A stretch of 64,000 nt of DNA, from NCBI GenBank assembly GCA_035578175.1, contig JAQMRL010000001.1:438798124-438862123 (forward strand), in the 5' to 3' direction. The notes beneath the pieces were generated by a model. The model searched no databases. It was not told the DNA's origin and saw only the letters and a program-made list of their open reading frames with translations. Below are positions 10,384 through 20,879 of this stretch, piece by piece; position 1 is the first letter of the stretch, and the number at the start of each line of letters is the position of its first letter. The translations under genes and the position numbers were made by a program. The stretch is from Catonia carolina. Lineage: Eukaryota; Arthropoda; Insecta; Hemiptera; Achilidae.

Positions 10384-11731
10384 ACGGGTGTTTAAAAAAG
10401 GACGCACTTCGAAGTTTGAGAACGCTAATTTATTACATTAAGTAATTACAAATTATACAAATTAAACGATATGAAATTATTACCTTTATAACATTCAGAT
10501 TACCTTTAAAACTTCACAATAAATGTTCAAAATGACTTCCTCCGCTTGTAATGCAAGTTCGGATACGTTTCATAACATTTGCAGCCACTTTTCGTAGTGT
10601 TTGCTCATTAATGTTTGTAATCTCACTTTCACTATTAGCCTTCAATTCTTCAAATTGTATGAGGATTGTTTTTAAAAACCTTACTCTTTAAATTCCCCCA
10701 AAGAAAAAAATCCGCAGGAGTAAGATCTGGGGATCTTGGTGGCCACAATCCTTTTGATATCACACGATGGCCAAAAAATTCTCGCAACATATTCAGCGTT
10801 TCAGTAGAAGTATGGCACGTTGCGTTATCCTGCTGAAACCAACAATCTCGATCGTGTAATTCTATCAACGTTATAAATTGTTCAAGTTGCGGTACACCAC
10901 ACCATCTACAGAAGTGTCAAAAAATAAAGGCCCAACAATACGACGTCGGGATATCGCACACCAAACACCAATTTTACGTGCATGTAGTGGACGTTCACGA
11001 AATGTGTGAGGATTATGAGCGCTCCATATTCGGCAGTTTTGGCTGTTGATGTAACCATCCAAGTGGAACCATGCTTCGTCACTGAAATAAACACGATATA
11101 ATATTTCAACACCGTTGTCATTAACAAGAGAACGTATCCAATGACAATACTGTATACGTTTCCCATGGTCAACTTCTTTCAGTTCATGAACGACACCGAT
11201 GTGGTAAGGATGCAGATTTAATTTTTTTGTAGCCCTTAAAGCGGAAGATAGTGATAATCCAGCCTGTGAAGATAACTTTCTAAGTGATTTGCCGGGTGAG
11301 GTAGTCAAACGTTGTTTCACATCGTCCAAAACTTGTTCTGTTAACACTGATGGTCGACCTGTGCTTTTCCGATCCTGTACACTGCCAGTCTCACGAAATT
11401 TATTAATCAGACGCGATATTGTGGTGTTATTAGGTACTTCAGAATTGGAAAATTTTAACTGGAACTCGTCTTTCACTCGTTCGTAAGATTTATATGCGCA
11501 ATAACTTTCAATAATAAAAACATGTTCATCCTTTGAAAAAATCATGTTTGAACTTATGCAGACACTACAGACACGAATGAATACTGGGATAGCACTAGTA
11601 CATGTCAGTAATACACAATGGGTCAACAATGAGTACGGTAGTGCCAACTGTTATTTGGGGGAATAAAATATTCCCTATGCAGAAAATATTAACCCTTAAA
11701 CTTCGAAGTGCGTCCTTTCTGAAACACCCGT
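10384..11731 (-). mobile_element. Tc1/mariner-superfamily element, family T1
   Basis: Inverted ends acgggtgtttnaaaaaggac (with cgcacttcgaag beyond) lie at 10384 and 11731 with TA target duplications (10382-10383, 11732-11733). At about 1,348 bp it is near full length. It holds one transposase gene on the minus strand. A palindromic derivative of the same family is at 61759-62553. Confidence 0.9.
10514..11545 (-). pseudogene. Tc1-like transposase, two frameshifts
   Basis: About 344 codons starting MIFSKDEHVFIIESYCAYKS. The N-terminus has two helix-turn-helix regions (to about residue 130, including KSTGRPSVLTEQ). The catalytic residues follow: first Asp in YFSDEAWFHLDG, second in WFQQDNATCHT, third in SPDLTPADFFLWG. 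I count 38 residues between the second and third Asp, unlike the 34 of mariner. A frameshift near 10890 (after DGVVYRN) and another near 10650 (after NNPHTI) break it; otherwise the protein is complete to the stop at 10514. Closest relative in the window: 26718-27753. Confidence 0.82.
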
Positions 11732-11733
11732 TA

Positions 11734-12187
11734 GTAGTTAATTGAATATAATCTTTTGAAAATAGTTAAAAATGATCAGGATCTGGTGTCATTTCAGTAC
11801 TTAATGAAAAACGGTAGGCTCCAATGTGAAAAGCTTCCATGCCTGACAGGTACAACAACAGTAGTTATGAAACAAAGACAGCACAATGGTAACTTAAGGG
11901 CACTGGTGCAGGGAAAAATTAAAAAAAAAATCAATTTTTAGGTTTTAATGCTAATATAAAGTGTGAAATATCCTCTTTAAAATAGTGGTAATACTGTGAA
12001 ACTACATAGATTAAAAGTTTTAAACATTATTTTTTTTCCAGAAGCGTTGCAAGTCTCCTGAACTCGCCGTTTTTATGATTTATTATTCTGCACTAGTCCT
12101 TAATTTTGTGATAAAAATTTTTTAGCGTTTGCTAATATTATTTACCTCTATGTATTATTATTTAAGTTGGTTAACCTGATTTCAACA
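11734..12187. other. intron sequence, no gene seen
   Basis: AT-rich sequence between a Tc1-like element and a SINE. I see no splice-bounded ORF or terminal repeats. Confidence 0.4.
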
Positions 12188-12364
12188 TTTTTTTTTTTTT
12201 TGTTTAACGTCCGACTGTTTTGCAAATTGCTGCTCATGCAGACGGTGAAGGATGAAATGAATTTTTTGTAACGTATGAAAATATGCCATGCCCGAGTGGG
12301 ATTCGAACCCAAGACCGCGTGATGAGAGGCGAGCACGTTACCAACATCGCCAACGCGGCTGGCG
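12188..12364 (-). repeat. tRNA-derived SINE, family B, minus copy
   Basis: Minus-strand head with a B-box segment GGTTCGAATCCCA type (plus strand 'gggattcgaaccc' at 12298) and a body ending at the poly-T run 12188-12201. Its closest full copy is at 38054-38229. Confidence 0.75.
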
Positions 12365-12457
12365 TTTATTTCAACATAATCCAAAGAAAGTGAATGATTA
12401 TGATGGTTACTGTAAGCTTGTTTACATTTTGCGTATTATTACCATCAATATTTATTA

Positions 12458-12791
12458 ACCCACCACAATGGTCTAGAGGTAAAGTCGTCGCCAAAATCAG
12501 CTGTTTAACAGCTGATTTTCGGAGACGATGGTTCCTGGTTCAAATCCTAGTAAAGGTAGTTACTTTTATACGGATCTGAATACTAGACAGTGGTTACCGG
12601 TGTACTTTGATGGTTGGGGTTCAATTAACCATACTCTCTCAGGAATGGTCGACCTGAGTCTGTACCAGACTACACCTCATTTACACGTCATACGTATCAT
12701 CTTCATCTCATTGGGTCATGGGGTTGCTTATTGTTCTGAACTGAACAGATTGCAACGTACACACATTAGGAATTACAAAAAAAAAAAAAAT
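12458..12791 (+). repeat. tRNA-derived SINE, family A, plus copy
   Basis: The clearest copy of the family. The head starts 'cccaccacaatggtctagag' (A-box-like), has the CAGCTG...CAGCTG palindrome, then 'ggttcaaatcc' (exact B box). A body of about 220 bp ends 'cacattaggaatt' with a 15-bp A tail. Confidence 0.8.
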
Positions 12792-13204
12792 TCAATCCCC
12801 ACTAAATTTTAATGCTCATTTCCCGTAAAACTACTATTCTCAACTTTAGGTACACATGTATCAGTTGCTACAAAAGATTTTTGCTTCAAACTTTCAGGGC
12901 TTAATATATGTCTATAGATCTGACTTGTAACATATGCTCATTATAAAAAATATCACATTGGGGAGGGTGAAAAAAAATTTTGTTGTTTTTTTCCTTCTCG
13001 ACAGGCTTATATTACTTTAAAAATTCATGAAAAATTCTGTACTCAAGAAAATCTTAAAAGATACTTTATACCATAAAAAGATTTATACAGATTCATTTAA
13101 AAAAAAAATTTGAAGCTAACTCAAATAGTTCCAGAGATATGTGTACCTATATTAACATTACAGGTATAGGCTGCACCAGTGCCCTTAAAGGTTAAAATCA
13201 TATA

Positions 13205-13545
13205 CAGTTGAGCCGTTGTTAGTTTGCTCCTACTGTCAACAAAAAAAAGCCACCTACTACAGGGTGCACGCTAGAGCCTGCGACTTTACGGATGTCGTAT
13301 TCATATTAAGTTAACTATTTTTTAAATTATAAGTACTTAAAGTACTAAAAACATCAGTCATAATATGATGTAGGCCTAACAATTTCATTTAAAAAAATAC
13401 TTTTAAAAGTATTTTGTATTTAAATACTTAAGAAAGTATTTTGTTGTTACTTTTTAATCAGCGGGTACACATTTTGATAAAATGCGCATTCTCAGTGACG
13501 TCATTATTTGTTTACATTAGGAGCAAACTAAGAGAGGCTGGACTG
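13205..13545. mobile_element. 341-bp MITE with TA target duplication
   Basis: About 40-bp imperfect inverted ends (cagttgagccgttgttagtt / complement of the right end cagtccagcctctcttagtt) are bordered by TA at 13203-13204 and 13546-13547. It is AT-rich inside and has no ORF. Relatives lie at 49437-49747 and 52568-52878. Size and TA duplication suggest a non-autonomous Tc1/mariner derivative. Confidence 0.8.
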
Positions 13546-13590
13546 TACATACACATCAAACATCAGCAGATAAGTTTTTGATATTCTTAC

Positions 13591-13812
13591 CTGGAATCCC
13601 AGTCGTCAGTTCCCGGATCATATTTGTAAGTAGGCCTGAACGTTATATCGCCCTCCTTGTACCCAGTGAACACGTTCTCTTTCTTATGCTGTTGCTTCAG
13701 TTGGTCGTAATCTAATATCGCATTGTAGTTGGCGATATCGACGAGTTCCTTCACTACCCTCGGATCCATTTCTGTTATTCGATAATTTAAATCTCCCAAC
13801 CAATAGATTTGA
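13591..13812 (-). CDS. Ocrl: Ocrl exon: central 5-phosphatase domain
   Basis: The acceptor TATTTCAG precedes a T that completes GAT with the exon at 15736-15914. The exon encodes DQIYWLGDLNYRITEMDP, a helix-rich stretch, then GDITFRPTYKYDPGTDDWDS, and stops at AG before GTAAGA. WLGDLNYR holds the metal- and phosphate-contacting Asp and Asn of 5-phosphatases; FxPTYKYD is another family signature. The MITE at 13205-13545 ends 44 bp from the donor. Confidence 0.95.
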
Positions 13813-13916
13813 CTGAAATATAATCAAATGTTTTCATATTTAATACACATAATAAGTAATCGAAAACAGAGATTTATGTCATCGGTTGTTTTCATAATCC
13901 TTACCACAAAAACATT

Positions 13917-14558
13917 TACATTATCATAAGTCGGGAGAAGTCACACTGGAATCTAAACAGTAGTCAATGGAGTGGCGACACACGCAACCCCCGAAGAAAC
14001 AAAAATTCAAGACGACATTGTCTGCACAAAAAATCATGTGCACTGTCTTTTGGGATCGGAAAGGTGTTTTGCTGATTGATTTTCTCCCAAGAGGTGAAAC
14101 CATTAATGCGGCAAGGTATTGCGAAACCTTAAGAAAACTAAGGCGGGCAATTCAAAACAAACGGAGAGGAATGCTCAGTAACGGAATCGTGTTGCTCCAT
14201 GACAATGCTCAGCCCCATACCGCTGGTGACACTCAAACATTGGTTCGACAATTTCGTTGGGAGCAGTTCGATCACCCGCCCTACAGCCTGGACTTGGCAC
14301 CGTCTGACTACCACTTGCTCCTGCACATGAAGCGCGAGCTAGGCGCCCAACGCTTTGAAACCATCTACGCGGGAACCTTCTACGAGGAGGGCATAGACAA
14401 ATTGATCACCCACTACGACAAGTGTTTGAACATTGGTGGAAACTATGTCGAAATATAGTTTCAGGTTTGGACTTTCATGTAGAAATAAAATTGTGTTGAA
14501 AAAAAATTGTTTTACTTGTTTTTTTTAAAAACGGTACTTACTTTCTGAACACGCCTCG
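13917..14558 (+). mobile_element. mariner element, 5'-truncated
   Basis: A right terminal repeat ending 'acgcctcg' at 14558, next to TA, is present; no matching left end exists near 13917. The copy keeps the C-terminal two thirds of a mariner transposase gene, and its left part is lost. Confidence 0.75.
13967..14458 (+). pseudogene. mariner transposase, C-terminal fragment
   Basis: An open frame of 163 codons. It includes MCTVFWDRKGVLLIDFLPRG, the second catalytic Asp in VLLHDNAQPHT and the third in LDLAPSDYHL, 34 residues apart as in DD34D mariners, and the closing YDKCLNIGGNYVE. The N-terminal DNA-binding region and first catalytic Asp are absent, and about 20 residues between FETI and YAGTFY appear deleted. 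Confidence 0.85.
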
Positions 14559-14559
14559 T

Positions 14560-15070
14560 ATGTGACTGATGTTGACAATTTGTTTTATATGATGTTTCTT
14601 TTTAATGCTTTTTAAGAGATGAAATGTTTTGATACCGACTTATCCTATACTCTTTTTCAGTTTCGTATGGATTAAAATTTTAAATAAATTAATTAATTAA
14701 ATTTTAACTGGAAACATTGGTATTTTACACAATATTTTGTCCTTATTATTAACGAAACATGTGACTTTACTGTAAACTTCCGTTTGTGGTGACAAATCTT
14801 TGTTGCTGTACTACTAAAATAATATACTAGAAATCCGTAGTCTAATAACAATGAGAAGCATCTAAATACTTTTCATAAGATTTTGGCGCAAAAAGTTTCG
14901 TTTATCAGTATATATAATCTTGTTAACTATTTTATGAGACAGTATTTATTTCCAGGTTTTTAGTTCATAACTGAACATAAAAAACTGGTGTATTTGTTCG
15001 AAATAATTGATTATTGGAAAACAAGAAAAAAGTAGCAATTTTTCACTTTTTCAAATTAATAGTACTACCA
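14560..15070. other. intron sequence, no gene seen
   Basis: AT-rich sequence. I see nothing that I can support as a feature. Confidence 0.4.
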
Positions 15071-15071
15071 C

Positions 15072-15690
15072 ATGCCCAAACTGGGCAGGTGGAGTGTTTA
15101 ATTAATTGAACTCAATCTGTTGGTTCCAGGGCTACAAAAATAGTTCTGTTTCTTATCATACAGTCAGTTAATTATAAGACAGAACTATTTAAGAAGAGAA
15201 GAGGTACAGAAGCAAACAACAGTGGTCAGAGTTACCTCCTCTGAGAGTAATGAATTTCATTAAATAGCCAGAACCTGAAGTGAATGTCTCATTTGCAGGG
15301 TGAAAAGTAGATCCATGTCAGAGGGTCATGCATGCTGATAATCATACCTTTACACTCAGTGAGGAAGTAAAGTGAGGGATAGTAAAGCATCTCACTCCTC
15401 GTTTTACTTAGTGTGTAAGAACCTCAACCTCTAAAGCCTTTAGAGGTTGAAACCAGCCTTTCAAGCAGCCTTGCGCCAGAGGTTGAAACCTCAACCTCTA
15501 AAGCCTTTAGAGGTTGAAACCAGCCTTTCAAGCAGCCTTGCGCCAGAGGTTGAAACCTCAACCTCTAAAGCCTTTAGAGGTTGAAACCAGCCTTTCAAGC
15601 AGCGTTGCGCCAGAGGTTGAAACCTCTACCTCTAAAGCCTTTAGAGGTTGAAACCAGCCTTTCGGCTGATGACCTGACCAAAAACAATCT
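15072..15690 (+). repeat. SINE-like family D with internal expansion
   Basis: An older, diverged family D copy starts near 'gcccaaactgggcaggtgga'. Its 3' part, around 'aggttgaaaccagcctttc', has been amplified into a 67-bp tandem array (15421-15662) before the normal ending 'cggctgatgacctgacc'. Confidence 0.7.
15421..15662. repeat. 67-bp minisatellite of hairpin units
   Basis: Unit starts are at 15421, 15488, 15555 and 15622 (last partial), nearly identical. Each unit holds the perfect inverted repeat AACCTCTAAAG / CTTTAGAGGTT separated by one base, so each can fold into an 11-bp hairpin. Confidence 0.92.
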
Positions 15691-15735
15691 ACATGAAAGG
15701 ATAAAACAATGAAGCATGAAGAAAAAGTGACTCAC

Positions 15736-15914
15736 TCATGATCTTTGATACCCTTTGGTGGTAAGAATCTAGTGAACGAAGCCCTTGAGCAGATGTCATG
15801 AAAATCTTGATTACGCCTTTCGAATTCTTCAACGTGAGCAGCTAAATGTGAATTGACAAAACACATCGACGTACTGTGTAAATCGAATCTTACACAAACA
15901 CCACCCTTATTACC
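15736..15914 (-). CDS. Ocrl: Ocrl exon: 5-phosphatase domain, second part
   Basis: Acceptor TTTTTGTAG, phase 0. It encodes [20 protein letters not shown], then [20 protein letters not shown] and a stretch ending GIKDHE, and stops within GA before GTGAGT. GNKGGV and NSHLAAH are core motifs; the His of NSHLAAH is an active-site residue. The size (179 bp) and phases fit its neighbours exactly. Confidence 0.95.
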
Positions 15915-16768
15915 CTACAAAAAAAAAAACAGTATGATAAATTAACTTTTATTACAAACAAAAAAATCTGGTGTGAAACACTCACACATCTTTCTCTTGC
16001 CAATTGAAATAATTAACAATAAACCTAACATTAGTAATAAAACATTAGAAATAAACAAAAAACTAACCTCAATAAACATAACCTAATTTTAATCATGAGT
16101 GAAAGATGCAAAATGAAAATCGACCTCGGTTTGGTTAAAAAATACAGAAAATCACTTTCACGCTAAACTAGGCTCTGTAGAGAAAAATGCTCTAAATAAT
16201 TAAAAGTTGTATATCTTTTAATTTACTTTAAATTTGATTATATACACTTTTGTCATAAAATTCATACTAAGGGTGGAATCGTAAAAAAAATTGATTTTTT
16301 ACATGTTTTCATGAGAAAAAAAACAGAAAATCGCTAATTACTCCTGAACTGAAGCATTATACAAAAAAAATTTGAAATAAAAGTTGTAGGGTTTTAAATT
16401 TTCTACAATTTTTATTATATACATACATTTTTGCGCTAAAATGCATATTAAAGCCGCAATCTTTAGAAAACAATTTCTTTACGTGAAAACAGCGTCTTTA
16501 AGTATTTCAGCAGACATGGCACCTACCCTATCTTGTAGAGCATAAAAAATTTAGTAAACAAGGCAATTTAAAAAAAAGTAGGACCTGTTTTTGAGAAAAT
16601 CGTAAGAAAGTGAAAATGACACAAATAAGCTGCTACTTCCGGTTGTTCGATTTTGATGAAAATGTTCGTGTTGGGTCTGGTAGTAGTACCTAACTTAAGT
16701 TTTTAAGTTTCAAGTTCGTACGATGTTCCATTCTTGAGATATTCTGTTCACACACACACACACAGACA

Positions 16769-17559
16769 CATATAGTCACTTGAGTCACAAGTTTGCCTTT
16801 GTTTGCCACGAGGGGTAAAGGGGGAAAAGCATCAGTGCGCATGCGCAACTGCTTTAATTTCAGTATGACAAACATAACAACTTATATTATATCCAGAGCA
16901 TATACAGTATATCGCTGAACTTTTTGTAGGTTAACTGTACGAATATAACTGTTTGTTACCATAAACAGAAATGTCAGTTTCTCGAAAACGTGGTCGAACT
17001 ATTCACAGTGCTGAACGAAATCTAATATGCGATGTAATAAAATGTTGTGAAGTTGAAGGTAAATAAAAATGCCTATCCGTGCCTCTTAACAAAAGCCGTG
17101 AGCTAGCGGCTAACTACTGTGATATTTCTCTTTCCACAATTTGAAAAACAAAGAAGGAAATTAAGTACATGAAGAATCTATTCTTTAACAGTTTTATTGA
17201 CATCTGGTTATAAAAAGAAAATGGTTAGGTAGATACTAGAGAGACTGGAAATGAAAACACCGGTGAAAGCAACAGTAAAGAAGGCAATTCATTCATAATT
17301 AGAGTAATTCCTACATTTCTAGTCACTTCATTAAGCATCTTACAGGCAATATTACAGGTCACATTTATTTCTTATAAGGTTAATGAAGAAAACATTTTCT
17401 CGGATTAAACCACAGCTTAAAAAATGTATGTAGAAACAGCACGGTAGTGAAATGTACGAGTAGTGTCTCACTGTTGAGGTTAGGAGTACTGTCATATTTT
17501 CTCTTCCCTTCCTCACAGCCCATACATATGCAAAAGGCAATCTCGTGACTTTAGTATCT
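16769..17559 (+). mobile_element. Tc1-like fragment nested in HX microsatellite
   Basis: The insert has imperfect inverted ends ('gtcacaagtttgcctttg' near 16784 and the complement of 'caaaaggcaatctcgtgac' near 17528). It lies inside the AC tract of the HX copy. A decayed N-terminal transposase segment from 16971 reads MSVSRKRGRTIHSAERNLIC, then a stop, then LNKSRELAANYCDISLSTI, a helix-turn-helix region like that of insect Tc1/mariner-type transposases. No catalytic part remains. Confidence 0.6.
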
Positions 17560-17652
17560 ATACACACGCACGCACGCACGCACGCGCACACACACACATA
17601 CCAATCGCTAAAAACATGTTTTTTTGGGTTAAGGAGTCTGTAAACGTGTATA

Positions 17653-17926
17653 GAGTCTGTAAACGTGTACACAAGATTAAGGTCCGCAAATTACAATACT
17701 TTGCTCATGTGATGAGGAATGAGAAGTATAGAATCCTCCAACTGGTGATGCAAGGAAAAATCGAGGGAAGGAGACAACCCGGCCGTAGGAAGACGTCTTG
17801 GATCAAGAACCTCAGAGAGTGGTATGGGAGTAGTACAAGTGAACTATTTAGAGCAGCCGTCTCCAAGGTGCAGATAGCCATGATGATTGCTAATCTTCGT
17901 TAGAAGAATCCAACTACAAGAAGAAG
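17653..17926 (+). mobile_element. non-LTR retrotransposon 3' end, nested
   Basis: It encodes KIKVRKLQYFAHVMRNEKYR, then IEGRRQPGRRKTSWIKNLRE and AAVSKVQIAMMIANLR before the stop, followed by an AAGAAGAAG tail. This is the C-terminal region of an insect non-LTR reverse transcriptase ORF. The duplication AAACGTGTATA flanks it at 17642-17652 and 17927-17937, inside an HX copy. A shorter relative is at 43362-43470. Confidence 0.82.
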
Positions 17927-18039
17927 AAACGTGTATATCCAGTGAACAGTGGATTTCCTAAAATCGACATGAAAACAATACTTTCCTTCCTATATATTCA
18001 TACAGGCAAGAGAAAGTAAAAATGAATAATAATACATAC

Positions 18040-18202
18040 CAATTTCCCCATGATTCCAGTACCGATGGTTTCGGTAGCGACATGCCTAACATAAGCAGCA
18101 TGGTGTTCCTGAACGAAAACCAACAACATCATGCCGACTAAACGAACTAACGCTACTTTCCTGTACGTTGCTTTCGGGTGTAAGCTATTCATCACTGCTG
18201 AC
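18040..18202 (-). CDS. Ocrl: Ocrl exon: 5-phosphatase domain, first half
   Basis: Acceptor TTTGTTTAG. The first base completes AGG with the previous exon, then [40 protein letters not shown] and [14 protein letters not shown], with a phase-0 donor GTATGT. TGIMGKL joins GNKGGV of the next exon to form the family motif. The exon is squeezed between transposons. Confidence 0.95.
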
Positions 18203-18244
18203 CTAAACAAACAAATAACCAATCATAAATTAAATCTTTATAAT

Positions 18245-18800
18245 GCATCCAGCTCTGCCCATTAGAGGCAAGTGGAATGTTCAATTATTTGCACTTGATC
18301 TACTAGATCCATAACAGACAGGTGGAGTGTCAAATTATTTACACTCAATCTGTTTGTTGCAGGGCTAAAATAAATAGTTCTATTTCTTATCACATGGTCA
18401 GCCAATTAAATGACTGAATCATTTAAGAACAGAAGAGGTAGAGGTGTAAAATACACTAATCAAAGTTATATTCTCTGAAAGTAATGGATTTCGTTATACA
18501 GCCAGACCCTGTGATGAATGAAATGAAGGTGTTATTTGCAGAGTGGAAAATATGTGCTTTTCAGAGGGCCCGGCATGCTGATAAACGTATTTTTCCATTC
18601 GGTGAGGAAGGCAATGGTAAACCACCTCACTCCTCGTTTTACTTAGTAAAACCTCTACAGGTTCAAACCAGCCTACAGGCTGATGACCTAAACAACAACA
18701 GCTACTAGATCCAGGGCTAAAATAAATAGTTCTGTTTCTTATCACATGGTCAGCTAATTACATGACTGAACCATTAAAGAACAGAAGAGGTAGAGGTGTA
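18245..18800 (+). repeat. SINE-like family D inserted in a family D copy
   Basis: A complete younger copy (about 18312-18702) interrupts an older one. The duplication 'ctactagatcc' lies at about 18301-18311 and 18702-18712, directly showing the target-site duplication of this family (about 11 bp). Confidence 0.75.
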
Positions 18801-19744
18801 CTGGTAACGCAATATAAGTTGACGATCGTCAGCGAGAGTAAGACTGGACTATGCGGGGGTGGAAGTGCTACTATATGTCGAGGGGTTAATGTCAAACAAC
18901 ACTATCTACAAAAACCTATTTTTTTAATATTTTTCAGGAAAGCGAAAAAATTAATTCTAATCTGATTGTCTTCCAATTATCTCAGTTATTAAATATATGT
19001 AGTCAACTATAAATTTAGTGTAATTTAATTTATTTCTTAACAGGTTGAGTGCCATGAGACATTTATAAATATATCTCAGTATGAAATCCATCACTGCTAT
19101 GAGACATAAATCTGTGTCTCACATAACTTTGCCACGGCTGCTGCGAGACATGAATTTGTGTCTCGTTTCTTTGAAAACCATGTTTCAAAATTTTAAAAAT
19201 GTGAGCTTGGCCTAATTCAGTTAATCTTTTGTAAATTGTGTACAGTAAATTGTGATTAGGGCTTTAATTTTTGAAAAGAACCATATGGTGTATATAGTTT
19301 TTGTGATTTATTTTGTGGAACTGTAAAACATTTTATTTCATTTTAATCAAGATTATAACATTACTAATTAATATCTTTTGACCTGTAATTATGTTAAGTT
19401 ACAAAATACTGCTTTGTTTTCTTACTATTACTAGAGTAATAAATAACTTTGTGTGTTTTTACTCTTTTGTTTCAATTTGTAATTCTTTTTGAGACATGAA
19501 ACCATGTCTCATCATCTTTGGTTGCTACGAGACATAATTTTGTGTCTCAGCTATTTATGTGTATTTTTTAATGAAAACTGAATGTAAATTAATTATAACA
19601 CAATAAATATGTATTTAGGGTTGAAAACTTTCCCTTTTTATGGAAATTTTTTTCCAGCGCTGGTGGAAGTTTTTCATTATTTAGGCATAGCGGTCTTGGA
19701 TAGTACAAATATTTTAGTGTGGCAGTCAACTGGTAATGGTAAAT
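18800..19744. other. non-coding stretch with possible TTAA element end
   Basis: No exon was found. At 19037 TTAA is followed by CAGGTTGAGTGCCATGAGAC, which resembles the start of the TTAA element at 34371; a similar start occurs at 40132. I found no matching right end. The segment contains several copies of 'gagacataaatttgtgtctc'-type palindromes (19075-19160, 19490-19550). Confidence 0.4.
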
Positions 19745-20026
19745 GTGCCCATAACGGGCAGATGGAGTGCGTAAATTAATTGCACTCGATCTGTTGGTTC
19801 CACGGCTACAAAAAATAGTTCTGTTTCTTATCATATAGTCAGCCAATATTATAACTGAACTATTTAAGAACAAAAGAGGTAGACGTGTAAAACACACTAC
19901 TCAGAGTTATCTCCTTTGAGAGTAATGAATTTCATTATACAGCCAGACCCTGTGGTGAATGAAGTGAAGGTGTCATTTGCAGGGTGGAAAGTGGGTGCTT
20001 TTCGGAGGGTCTGGCATGCTGATAAG

Positions 20027-20737
20027 TAGTGCTCAGATTTTGCATATTTTGCATATCTTTTTTTTAAGTTCTAAAATAAGTTTATAATTTGTTTTGAGTG
20101 TTTTTGAATGATTTGTGACCAAAAAAACCCCAATTTTATTTTGAATATTTGTGCATATTTCGGACCTTTTGCATATTTGTGGTATTTTTGCATATTTTAA
20201 GCATATTTTACACAAATTTCCAGAAAACTTGTAAAAAACAAAAAAATTTGTGAAGGCACCGAGCAGAATAAGGGCATTCAAAAATTTTGAAGGGAGAGCT
20301 TGCGGATGAAATGGAAATGGAAATGAGTGACCCCCTAGCAATTTCAGCTCTGAAATTCCTACCAATTGTTTCATGTGATGTTAAACAGTCCTTTTCAGCA
20401 ATGAACAACGTCCTGTCTGACAAAAGACGGAGCTACAAAGTGGAAAAAACTTTGATTATTTTATGCAATTAACATAATTTATTTATTTAAAACTTCAATT
20501 TTTTAAAATGTGATGATTACGGTTAAAGTGGTTAAATTAGCGTATTCATTATTTAAAACATTTTATAAATATAATGTATTTCAAAGTTAAATTAATTAAA
20601 CAAAATTATTAAAAATAGCTTGTTATTTTTGCATTAATTTTTGCATATATCAACTTTTTTGGTGCATATTTTCTCCTTTTTTGGCATATTTGCATGCATA
20701 TTTTGGGTCAAAAAAGTCCATATCGATCCGAGGTCTA
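20027..20737 (+). mobile_element. hAT element, short, with 8-bp duplication
   Basis: The 711-bp insert is flanked by the exact 8-bp duplication ctgataag (20019-20026 and 20738-20745), the hallmark size of hAT transposons. The ends read TAGTGCTCAG and, inverted, TAGACCTCGG. Subterminal regions carry many 'gcatattt' motifs in both halves, as seen in other hAT families. The coding remnant is at 20287-20469. Confidence 0.9.
20287..20472 (+). pseudogene. hAT transposase C-terminal dimerisation fragment
   Basis: The open frame MKGELADEMEMEMSDPLAIS, then ALKFLPIVSCDVKQSFSAMN and NVLSDKRRSYKVEKTLIILC before the stop, matches the conserved hAT C-terminal dimerisation region (the 'SC-VKQSFSA...L-DKRRS' block). 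No DDE catalytic core and no BED zinc finger are present, so the copy is non-autonomous. Confidence 0.82.
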
Positions 20738-20879
20738 CTGATAAGCATACTCTTTCAACTTGGTGAGGAAGGCAATTGTAAAGCACCTCACTCCTCGTTT
20801 TTACTTAGTAAAACCTCTAGAGGTTCAAACCAGCCTTCTGGCTGTTTGACCTAAACAACAACAACAACAACAATGGTAA

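Larger units (their letters stand above)
15967..18018 (-). mobile_element. HX repeat, minus, with two nested insertions
   Basis: The left part (15967 to about 16770) and right part (about 17560-18018) of one HX copy are separated by a Tc1-like fragment in the microsatellite. The right part is split again by a non-LTR fragment (17653-17926). The outer end stops about 20 bp before the splice donor of the exon at 18040. Confidence 0.75.
19745..20870 (+). repeat. SINE-like family D, interrupted by hAT
   Basis: The 5' part (19745-20026) and 3' part (20738-20870) of one copy are separated by a hAT element. The copy ends 'gttcaaaccagccttctggc' and a clean (CAA)n tail at 20851-20872. Confidence 0.8.

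Noticed and set aside
15421..15662. Regular repeats with palindromes resembling a CRISPR array
   Set aside because: Units are contiguous without variable spacers, lie in a eukaryotic repeat, and no cas gene exists.
19041..19744. piggyBac-like element starting CAGGTTGAG after TTAA (also 40133)
   Set aside because: No matching inverted right end or second TTAA at a plausible distance was found, so only the start is mentioned.
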